Of a stretch of DNA of 5,899 nucleotides, positions 1-4,555 are shown piece after piece. The notes below the pieces were generated by a model. That model was not told where the DNA came from. It did not search any database and saw only the letters and a list, made by a program, of their open reading frames with translations. The translations under genes were made by a program, and so were the position numbers. This DNA is from Clostridia bacterium. Lineage in GTDB: Bacteria > Bacillota_A > Clostridia > Lachnospirales > Lachnospiraceae. The stretch covers positions 1 to 5,899 of the forward strand of contig JAAYYM010000371.1 in the NCBI GenBank assembly GCA_012515365.1. The letters are read 5' to 3'. Numbering within the stretch: position 1 is the first letter of the stretch; every line of letters begins with the position of its first letter.

Positions 1-516
1 ACCCGCCGCAACTGTAGTGACAAGCCCAAGATTAGGTTTTTCTGCTGCAATCAAAAATGCCTGAAGTGCATACTGTAGCATAAACGAAACAGTAAATCCC
101 ATTGTAATCGAACCATACAATACACAATGTGACAGCATTCCATCAGTAGCTCCCAGTAAAACTGCAATGGGCTTCATTACAGCAAGTCCTACTATGGACA
201 GCACAATACCTACAATAAACGAAACCCAGATCATCATGGTAAAATAGCGATTTGCAAGTTCTCCTTTTTGCTCCCCCATAGTTTTCGCCACTAGTGCACT
301 TCCACCAGTACCCAGCATAAATCCTACACCACCAAGAATGGAACTCACTGGCATGATCAGATTAATCGCTGCAAAAGCAATATCTCCTACAAAATTTGAA
401 ACAAACAGGCCGTCCACCACGCCATAGATTGATGTGAATACCATCATGATGATGGACGGCATTACGAAGCGCAAAAGACGCTTATAGTCAAAATGGTCAG
501 ATAATTGAATCTTCAT
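1..516 (-). CDS. MATE family multidrug efflux transporter, N-terminal part (runs off left edge)
   Basis: This is an integral membrane antiporter of the MATE family, which uses a Na+ or H+ gradient to export drugs and other organic cations. The 172 visible codons read without a stop from ATG at 514-516 to the window edge. They begin MKIQLSDHFDYKRLLRFVMP and continue with SIIMMVFTSIYGVVDGLFVS, the family's characteristic first helix and the VDGLFVSNFVG loop. A glycine-rich second helix (GGVGFMLGTGGSALVAKTMG) and further hydrophobic helices follow, about four in total. Family members are about 450 residues, so roughly the last 60% is missing. The start is supported by AAAGGAA about 6 nt upstream. 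The gene is 21 nt downstream of the small membrane protein and is the third gene of a MarR-led operon. The nearest described arrangement is MepR/MepA of Staphylococcus, but the substrate is unknown. The family call is firm; the drug-efflux role is inferred. Confidence 0.93.
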   Translation of the reverse strand, partial: MKIQLSDHFDYKRLLRFVMPSIIMMVFTSIYGVVDGLFVSNFVGDIAFAAINLIMPVSSILGGVGFMLGTGGSALVAKTMGEQKGELANRYFTMMIWVSFIVGIVLSIVGLAVMKPIAVLLGATDGMLSHCVLYGSITMGFTVSFMLQYALQAFLIAAEKPNLGLVTTVAAG

Positions 517-537
517 TACAGTTCCTTTCGATGCATT

Positions 538-750
538 TTATGTAATATTAGTATTTTCAGCCTTTCTTTCGGCTGCTTTTGCCTGTGCACGTGCTCTTCT
601 ACGTGCTATGAATGCAGCTGTTTTTTCAGCTTGCAATGCCTTTTTCCGATTTTCTTTTTTATCAGTGAAATCTTTCCATATAGCATATGATATAACACCA
701 ATGGAGACGATTCCTATTACTGTTAACACATTTTTCTTGTCAATTTTCAT
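538..750 (-). CDS. small single-pass membrane protein with basic tail, between marR and MATE genes
   Basis: I do not recognise a named family for this 70-residue protein. Residues 8-25 (VLTVIGIVSIGVISYAIW) form one transmembrane helix. Residues 26-70 are hydrophilic and rich in Lys, Arg, Ala and Glu, including the run RRRARAQAKAAERK, and would form a long charged helix. By the positive-inside rule this tail should lie in the cytoplasm. There is no cleavable signal peptide. The start is well supported: AAAGGAG lies about 7 nt before the ATG. The gene starts 61 nt after the marR stop and ends 21 nt before the transporter start on the same strand, so co-transcription is likely. It might be an accessory or stability factor for the MATE pump, or an unrelated stress peptide. 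Function is unknown; that it is a real gene is likely from its ribosome site, operon position and coherent topology. Confidence 0.8.
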   Translation of the reverse strand: MKIDKKNVLTVIGIVSIGVISYAIWKDFTDKKENRKKALQAEKTAAFIARRRARAQAKAAERKAENTNIT

Positions 751-811
751 TGTAAACTCCTTTCATCATATACGCCTTCTACTGCACTTCTTTTCCCATA
801 ACATCACAATT

Positions 812-1264
812 CTACAGTGTCTTAAGCAAATTTTGGAATTCCTCGGATAAAAACTGATTGTGTCTGATGCCTAAGGCTAAATATTGCTTCTGTTCTTCGT
901 CACTAAATCTGTCAAATGCTCGTTCTTCTGCTTTTACAAATGGAATAATGTTTTTCTCACAAAACGCATTTCCAGCCGCTGTTAATATTATTTGCTTTCT
1001 GTTCCCAGACACAGGCAATTGCTCCATATAAATAAATCCATCTTTTAACAATCGATTGATTGCAGAATTAATTGTCTGCTTAGGCACTCCCATTTTTTCA
1101 GCAATTGTATTCTGTGTATGAACAACATTGGACTCCCGAATGCAATAAAATACCCACATTGCAGAGTCAGAAATACCTATTTGCATGGCAATTTTATGAT
1201 AAAGTTCATTAATTCTTTTTTCACCAGCCGAATACTCAGCATACTGTTCATCGATTATTTTCAT
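812..1264 (-). CDS. MarR family winged helix-turn-helix transcriptional regulator
   Basis: This 150-residue protein has the normal length for a MarR regulator, a dimeric DNA-binding repressor whose DNA affinity usually falls on binding small phenolic or drug-like ligands. The N-terminal helix (about 1-30) and C-terminal helices (about 103-150) would form the dimer interface. The winged helix lies at about 34-100, with the recognition helix around 61-78 (PKQTINSAINRLLKDGFI). The wing is around 86-98 (SGNRKQIILTAAG), in place of the more common DRR wing. It is preceded by GGAGG about 6 nt before the ATG. It is the first gene of an operon with a small membrane protein and a MATE transporter, and its promoter carries a long inverted repeat, so it probably represses its own operon. 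The family call is firm; the target and ligand are inferred or unknown. Confidence 0.93.
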   Translation of the reverse strand: MKIIDEQYAEYSAGEKRINELYHKIAMQIGISDSAMWVFYCIRESNVVHTQNTIAEKMGVPKQTINSAINRLLKDGFIYMEQLPVSGNRKQIILTAAGNAFCEKNIIPFVKAEERAFDRFSDEEQKQYLALGIRHNQFLSEEFQNLLKTL

Positions 1265-1277
1265 AGTTTCCTCCTTT

Positions 1278-1325
1278 CAAAAACCGAAATCGTATTTTCA
1301 AGCATAAATCCGATTTCGGTTTTTG
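1278..1325. promoter_or_regulatory. perfect 15-bp inverted repeat, probable MarR operator
   Basis: The arm CAAAAACCGAAATCG (1278-1292) is repeated exactly in inverse as CGATTTCGGTTTTTG (1311-1325), with an 18-bp spacer. Each arm also holds a near-palindromic core (CCGA-NN-TCG), so each could be a separate dimer site about 33 bp apart. One arm lies between the -35 and -10 boxes of the marR promoter; the other lies over the expected start of transcription. Because the start site falls inside the repeat, it should act as double-stranded DNA and not as an RNA hairpin. Binding by the adjacent MarR protein is inferred from family behaviour. Confidence 0.75.
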
Positions 1326-1329
1326 TCAA
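1301..1329 (-). promoter_or_regulatory. sigma-A type promoter of the marR-MATE operon
   Basis: Read on the minus strand, a consensus -35 TTGACA (1324-1329) is followed by a 17-bp spacer and a -10 TATGCT (1301-1306, 4 of 6 consensus). Transcription would start near 1294, giving a leader of about 30 nt that contains the marR ribosome site. A second TTGACA at 1333-1338 has no good -10 at proper spacing. The operator arm 1311-1325 overlaps the spacer and the edge of the -35 box. Confidence 0.75.
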
Positions 1330-1362
1330 GTGTGTCAATAGCTTTTTGTATTCCAGCTCATA

Positions 1363-1431
1363 TTTCATACAAAAAAACAATGCCCGCCAGGGAAATCACT
1401 CCAAAGCGAGTATTTATAGTTTTGTATGAAA
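1363..1431. repeat. 12-bp inverted repeat with 45-bp spacer
   Basis: TTTCATACAAAA (1363-1374) is exactly inverted as TTTTGTATGAAA (1420-1431). It lies upstream of the marR promoter in a stretch with no convincing gene. It could be a protein-binding site, the ends of a small decayed insert, or a weak long-loop terminator for minus-strand transcripts from the DUF6061-like gene. No function can be assigned. Confidence 0.45.
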
Positions 1432-1546
1432 ATGCCCCTTAAATTTATGATATCTCACTCCTGTAATTTTATGCTACAATAAATTCCATCGACACTTTAT
1501 CACTTAACATTCTGACATTTGCACCATTAACTTCGGATTCATCGGC
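1365..1546 (-). pseudogene. two short open remnants downstream of the DUF6061-like gene
   Basis: Two short runs of open codons follow the DUF6061-like gene on the same strand. The first (1546 down to 1469) is 25 codons between stops and ends in MLSDKVSMEFIVA. The second follows a good ribosome-site sequence (AGGAG, plus-strand 1458-1462) but has ATA at 1446-1448 where a start codon would be expected. It then stays open for 27 codons to a TGA at 1365-1367. A ribosome site with no normal start behind it suggests decay of an accessory operon. I do not recognise either fragment, and chance open frames are possible. Confidence 0.25.
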
Positions 1547-1556
1547 TCAAAGCATA

Positions 1557-1796
1557 TCACCATAGTTCTAGTGAATCCTCTGCATCAATCCACATCTGCA
1601 TGTTACCATCAAGATACAGTTTTGCATACTCAAGTGGTTCATCTATTGCAAGTGCATTTAGAGCACATTCAGAGCCTGGAGTAGTTCTCAAACCTTCTTC
1701 TGCCTTACTGCAATCTATTCTCAGCAAATACCCTGCTGATGTACTTATATCAATACTGTTGTGATACATATTGTATTCTGCATAAATCATATTCAT
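1557..1796 (-). CDS. small DUF6061-like protein
   Basis: This 79-residue soluble acidic protein has no signal peptide or membrane helix. It opens with an alternating, probably beta-stranded segment (MNMIYAEYNMYHNSIDIST, then GYLLRIDCSKAEEG). It then has a helical half with CALNALAIDEPLEYAKLYLD and ends at Trp79. The pattern of an N-terminal strand pair followed by D-x-P-x-x-YA-x-L-x-L-x-G resembles the DUF6061 family of small Clostridia proteins, as I recall it; the family has no known function and I cannot verify the match here. The start is supported by GGGAAAGGA about 8 nt before the ATG. No co-directional intact gene lies beside it. The surroundings look like decayed mobile DNA, so it may be the surviving cargo of an element. 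That it is coding is fairly likely; the family assignment is moderate. Confidence 0.62.
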   Translation of the reverse strand: MNMIYAEYNMYHNSIDISTSAGYLLRIDCSKAEEGLRTTPGSECALNALAIDEPLEYAKLYLDGNMQMWIDAEDSLELW

Positions 1797-1840
1797 TTTT
1801 TTTGTCCTTTCCCATAAATATTAAAAAGCATTTCAATCAG

Positions 1841-1871
1841 TTCACATAGTCCGTTCATTTTTTGTTATAAT
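1841..1871 (+). promoter_or_regulatory. possible promoter ahead of the structured block
   Basis: A perfect -10 TATAAT (1866-1871) has TTCACA (1841-1846, 5 of 6 consensus) upstream, but the 19-bp spacer is longer than ideal. Transcription would start near 1878 and run into the hairpin region, with no long reading frame behind it. It is either a relic promoter or one for a short RNA. Confidence 0.3.
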
Positions 1872-1910
1872 GTGTTATCAGATTTTGCGGTCTTCGCTCC
1901 GCTTCGGTCG

Positions 1911-1943
1911 GCACAGAGCAGATGTCCACTGGACATCTTGTGC
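1911..1943. repeat. strong bulged hairpin
   Basis: AGATGTCC (1920-1927) pairs with GGACATCT (1931-1938) around a 3-nt loop. GCACA (1911-1915) pairs with TGTGC (1939-1943), leaving a 4-nt bulge on one side. The thirteen base pairs make this the most stable fold between the two flanking genes. There is no T-run after it on either strand, so it is not a standard terminator. Confidence 0.5.
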
Positions 1944-2105
1944 CCTTGTTTCTGCCCTTATGAGGGTATGCAAATCCTTGTGAAATGATATAACACAAGG
2001 GAAGCTATAAGGGAAAGTACACTCACAGAAAAGTTAGTATTTATAAGGGATTACGGAGAATTTGATAATAAAATATAACAGCTTTTATTTCCCTTAAATC
2101 AGGTC

Positions 2106-2371
2106 ATCTCACAACTTAAATTTATAGGAAACTATGCATTTGCGGGTTGTCCGCTGGGAACAAACATGCAGGCAGGAGAAATTACCATTCCGGCGACAGT
2201 AGAATATATAGGTTCACATGCATTTGAAAAATCTACGTATCTTACATAAATGATCAGACAAGCATTAAAGCGAATAAATCTTATAATCTGCAGTTTGCTA
2301 TCACCTTCAAAAATGCCGCAGGTAATGAGAAACCGGTGAAGAAGAGCGTGACGGTAATGTATAAGAAGTAA
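2106..2371 (+). pseudogene. C-terminal remnant of a BspA-type leucine-rich-repeat surface protein, frameshifted
   Basis: The first frame (2106-2249) encodes one and a half BspA/TpLRR-type repeats: LKFIGNYAFAGCPL, then EITIPATVEYIGSHAFEKST, and stops at TAA 2247-2249. The repeats I-x-x-x-AF-x-x-C and I-x-IP-x-x-V-x-x-IG-x-x-AF are diagnostic of this extracellular repeat class. A second frame picks up at about 2246 and runs to TAA at 2369-2371. It ends in a strand-like tail, LQFAITFKNAAG followed by KKSVTVMYKK, typical of the last beta strands of an Ig-like or similar surface domain. No start codon, ribosome site, signal peptide or upstream repeats remain. Full-length relatives are usually several hundred residues or more, so this is a truncated, frameshifted 3' end. 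The family of the first part is clear; that both parts come from one gene is inferred from adjacency. Confidence 0.75.
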
Positions 2372-2382
2372 TGTATAAGAAG
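2355..2382 (+). repeat. 14-bp perfect tandem duplication at the end of the LRR remnant
   Basis: The unit TAATGTATAAGAAG occurs at 2355-2368 and again at 2369-2382 with no gap. It repeats the last codons of the remnant and places its TAA stop at the junction. A recent replication-slippage event is the simplest explanation. Confidence 0.9.
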
Positions 2383-2407
2383 CTTATCATGACATGTAAT
2401 AAGCTTC
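2379..2407. repeat. 9-bp inverted repeat, hairpin without T-run
   Basis: GAAGCTTAT (2379-2387) is inverted as ATAAGCTTC (2399-2407) with an 11-nt loop. It follows the stop of the LRR remnant, where a terminator would be expected, but no run of T follows on either strand. It may be a degraded terminator of the lost surface-protein gene. Confidence 0.45.
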
Positions 2408-2478
2408 GTGTGGGAAAAAACGAAATACATTGAGCGAAAAGACAAAGTACACAAAATAATTTTAATGGGTATACATTT

Positions 2479-2507
2479 TTGCCAAAATGTTTTAAAATCT
2501 ATATAGT
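2479..2507 (+). promoter_or_regulatory. sigma-A type promoter of pfp
   Basis: TTGCCA (2479-2484, 5 of 6 consensus) is followed by exactly 17 bp and TATAGT (2502-2507, 5 of 6). Transcription would start near 2514, giving a leader of about 27 nt. This leaves no room for a riboswitch. AAGGAG at 2528-2533 lies 7 nt before the ATG. Confidence 0.8.
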
Positions 2508-2540
2508 AAAATTAAATTAATACTGCAAAGGAGATTAATT

Positions 2541-4199
2541 ATGAAGTATTCACCATTACAAAAAGCAAGATATGAGTATACTCCAAAGCTTCCAGGGATG
2601 CTCAGACATGGTATCGCAGAAATCTGCGTTAAAGAGGGCGAGGAGACACAGAGCGTAGATAATCAGGATCAGATCAAAGCTCTCTTTCCTAACACTTATG
2701 GTAAAAAGGAAATTACATTTGGAAAAGGACAGAATACATCTGCAGCAAAGAAGCAGGTAGTAGGCGTTATTCTCTCAGGTGGACAGGCTCCTGGAGGACA
2801 TAATGTTGTCTGTGGTTTATATGATGCATTAAAAGCAACCAATAAAGAAAATATTCTTTATGGTTTCAAAAAAGGTCCAAGCGGATTGATCGAAGATGAT
2901 TATCTGATTTTTGATGACGCATATATTAATGAATTCAGAAACACAGGTGGTTTTGATATCATCGGTTCCGGAAGAACCAAACTTGAGACAAATGAGCAGT
3001 TCGCAATTGCAGCAGAAGTTTGTAAAAAACATGGTATCACAGCAATCGTTATCATCGGTGGCGATGATTCTAACACAAATGCTGCTGTTTTAGCTGAATA
3101 CTTTGCAGCTCACAATACAGGCGTTCAGGTGATCGGATGCCCTAAGACAATTGATGGTGACCTTAAGAATGAAGATATCGAATGTTCTTTCGGTTTCGAT
3201 ACAGCAACTAAAACTTATAGTGAATTAATTGGTAACATTGAAAGAGATGCTAACTCAGCTAAAAAATACTGGCACTTTATTAAAGTTATGGGACGTTCTG
3301 CTTCACACGTAGCATTGGAATGTGCACTTGAAACACAGCCAAACATCTGCTTAGTATCAGAAGAAGTAGCTGCTAAGAAAATGTCTCTTTCACAGATCGC
3401 TGATTATATTGCAGATTCAGTTGAAAAAAGAGCAGCAAAAGGCATGAACTTTGGTGTTGCAATTATTCCAGAGGGTGTTGTTGAATTTGTTCCTGAATTT
3501 TCAGCATTAATCGGAGAAATCAATGAACTTCTTGCGGGAAGCAAAGCAGAAGCATTCAATGCACTTTCTACATGGGCAGAGAAATACGCATTTATCGAAA
3601 AAGGTCTTTCTAAAGACTCTATGGCAGTATTTGCAATCCTTCCACAGGGCATTCAGCAGCAGCTATTCCTTGAAAGAGATCCACATGGTAATGTGCAGGT
3701 TTCTCTCATCGAATCAGAGAAATTATTCTCAGCTATGGTTGCAGATAAATTAGCGCAGCGTAAGAAAAACGGAACTTACAAAGGCAAATTTGGTGCGCTT
3801 CATCACTTCTTTGGATATGAAGGAAGATGTGCGTTCCCATCTAACTTTGACTCAGATTACTGCTACTCATTAGGATACAATGCATTCATGCTGATTCAGT
3901 ATGGTTACAATGGTTATTTATCAAAGGTATCTAACCTTTCTAAACCTGCAAGCGAGTGGATCGCAGGCGGTATGCCAATCACAAAGATGATGAACATGGA
4001 AAGAAGACACGGAGAGGACAAGCCGGTTATCAGAAAAGCTCTCGTTGAACTGGATGGCAAGCCATTCAAATACTTTGAGGCTCATAGAGAAGAATGGGCA
4101 GTTGAAACCTGCTTTGTATATCCAGGCGCTATTCAGTACTACGGACCAGCCGAAGTATGCGACATCACAACCAGAACACTTGCTCTTGAAAAGGAATAA
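2541..4199 (+). CDS. pfp: pyrophosphate--fructose-6-phosphate 1-phosphotransferase (PPi-dependent phosphofructokinase), long form
   Basis: This cytoplasmic glycolytic enzyme reversibly phosphorylates fructose 6-phosphate to fructose 1,6-bisphosphate using PPi in place of ATP. The 552-residue length matches the long PFP clade (plant beta subunit, Borrelia, Entamoeba) and not the ~320-residue ATP-PFK. The phosphate-binding loop is GGQAPGGHN (80-88). GGDDS (173-177) carries the second Asp (D176), which blocks ATP and favours PPi. PKTIDGDL (201-208) supplies Lys202 and the catalytic Asp205, where ATP enzymes have PGTIDND. MGRSASH (250-256) and PEG (310-312) contact the sugar phosphate. The start is set by AAGGAG 7 nt upstream and a matching promoter. 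It is a single-gene unit ended by a strong terminator, and the frame is intact with no missing key residues. Because the reaction is reversible, it can serve glycolysis or gluconeogenesis. The family assignment is very secure; PPi specificity rests on the two motifs. Confidence 0.97.
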   Translation: MKYSPLQKARYEYTPKLPGMLRHGIAEICVKEGEETQSVDNQDQIKALFPNTYGKKEITFGKGQNTSAAKKQVVGVILSGGQAPGGHNVVCGLYDALKATNKENILYGFKKGPSGLIEDDYLIFDDAYINEFRNTGGFDIIGSGRTKLETNEQFAIAAEVCKKHGITAIVIIGGDDSNTNAAVLAEYFAAHNTGVQVIGCPKTIDGDLKNEDIECSFGFDTATKTYSELIGNIERDANSAKKYWHFIKVMGRSASHVALECALETQPNICLVSEEVAAKKMSLSQIADYIADSVEKRAAKGMNFGVAIIPEGVVEFVPEFSALIGEINELLAGSKAEAFNALSTWAEKYAFIEKGLSKDSMAVFAILPQGIQQQLFLERDPHGNVQVSLIESEKLFSAMVADKLAQRKKNGTYKGKFGALHHFFGYEGRCAFPSNFDSDYCYSLGYNAFMLIQYGYNGYLSKVSNLSKPASEWIAGGMPITKMMNMERRHGEDKPVIRKALVELDGKPFKYFEAHREEWAVETCFVYPGAIQYYGPAEVCDITTRTLALEKE

Positions 4200-4211
4200 A
4201 TCAAGTTATTT

Positions 4212-4245
4212 AAAGACCGTTACTGCGAAAAGTAACGGTCTTTTT
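4212..4245 (+). terminator. rho-independent terminator of pfp
   Basis: A perfect 13-bp stem, AAAGACCGTTACT (4212-4224) with AGTAACGGTCTTT (4231-4243), closes a GCGAAA loop. The descending arm runs into five Ts (4241-4245). It starts 12 nt after the pfp stop and should end transcription there. Confidence 0.95.
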
Positions 4246-4280
4246 ATGTTAGTGGAGAATAAATTTACAAAGTAAGGAAA

Positions 4281-4300
4281 CATATTATTGACATAATATG
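4281..4300. promoter_or_regulatory. inverted repeat framing the -35 box, candidate operator
   Basis: CATATTA (4281-4287) and TAATATG (4294-4300) are perfect inverted arms, and the six bases between them are exactly the -35 hexamer TTGACA. A dimeric repressor bound here would occlude the promoter. The protein is unknown, and the arms are AT-rich and short, so chance is not excluded. Confidence 0.4.
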
Positions 4301-4317
4301 AAAGTGAAGAATAGAAT
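4288..4317 (+). promoter_or_regulatory. sigma-A type promoter of the DUF3089 hydrolase gene
   Basis: A consensus -35 TTGACA (4288-4293) is separated by 18 bp from TAGAAT (4312-4317, 5 of 6 consensus). It lies just after the pfp terminator and points to the hydrolase gene. Transcription would start near 4324. Confidence 0.6.
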
Positions 4318-4365
4318 AGAGCAAATAGAAGAAGCAAATTTGTGAATAGAATCTGTAAGTGAAAA

Positions 4366-4410
4366 ATCAAAGGTAATAAGAGCGATCAAAGGCAACAAGA
4401 GTGATCAAAA
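4366..4410 (+). repeat. 19-bp tandem repeats in the leader
   Basis: ATCAAAGGTAATAAGAGCG (4366-4384) is followed directly by ATCAAAGGCAACAAGAGTG (4385-4403), differing by three transitions. A third copy begins ATCAAAA at 4404 but diverges after the first bases. The unit is purine-rich and not self-complementary. It may be a slippage product or a site for a protein that binds DNA or RNA. Confidence 0.75.
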
Positions 4411-4543
4411 AGTGAAAAAAATGTGTACCGGAGTCATGTATGAAGTGTATAATCAAGATACGTCGGTAGATATTTATTATGAATTACAATGAAATATGTT
4501 CTTAGAACTGTGAGTTTCGCAATTGTTTGAAAAAAGAAAGGTG

Positions 4544-4549
4544 AAGGGG
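4544..4549 (+). promoter_or_regulatory. ribosome binding site deciding the hydrolase start
   Basis: AAGGGG lies 6 nt before ATG 4556 and 9 nt before the adjacent in-frame ATG 4559. Either could be used. An ATG at 4551 is out of frame and meets TGA after one codon. An upstream in-frame GTG at 4541 has no well-placed site. Confidence 0.6.
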
Positions 4550-4555
4550 AATGAA

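Larger units (their letters stand above)
1797..2105. other. non-coding stretch with structured GC-richer block
   Basis: No reading frame of credible length is present on either strand. The stretch contains a possible plus-strand promoter (1841-1871), a locally GC-richer block at about 1887-1945 with hairpins, and several short ATAAGGG/CCCTTA motifs (CCCTTA at 1955-1960, ATAAGGG near 2010 and 2043, CCCTTA at 2091-2096). An imperfect inverted pair, TGTGTTATCA at 1871-1880 and TGATATAACACA near 1987-1998, brackets the structured block. The look is that of a small mobile-element remnant or multi-copy intergenic repeat. This is inference. Confidence 0.4.
4246..4555 (+). other. long untranslated leader region of the DUF3089 gene
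   Basis: No supported gene lies in these 310 bases. They hold a promoter (4288-4317), an A/G-rich tract with 19-bp tandem repeats (4366-4403) and the ribosome site of the hydrolase gene. From the predicted start near 4324 the leader would be about 230 nt, long for a simple promoter-gene pair. A 23-codon frame at 4421-4492 (begins MCTGVMYEVY) lacks a ribosome site and is not called as a gene. I do not recognise a riboswitch class. Confidence 0.5.

Noticed and set aside
1118..1429. Plus-strand 103-codon open frame across the marR start and upstream region
   Set aside because: It is antisense to the marR 5' end and covers the marR promoter and operator. It has no ribosome site and its composition is low in meaningful motifs, so it is a shadow frame.
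1911..1943. Hairpin as a rho-independent terminator
   Set aside because: No run of T follows the stem on either strand.
2514..2540. Riboswitch ahead of pfp
   Set aside because: The predicted leader is only about 27 nt, too short for any known aptamer.
4366..4410. CRISPR-like repeats
   Set aside because: The 19-bp copies are directly adjacent without spacers and only two are well preserved, so this is a tandem repeat and not a CRISPR array.
4421..4492. 23-codon plus-strand frame in the hydrolase leader, possible leader peptide
   Set aside because: There is no ribosome site before its ATG, no run of regulatory codons and no attenuator hairpin after it.
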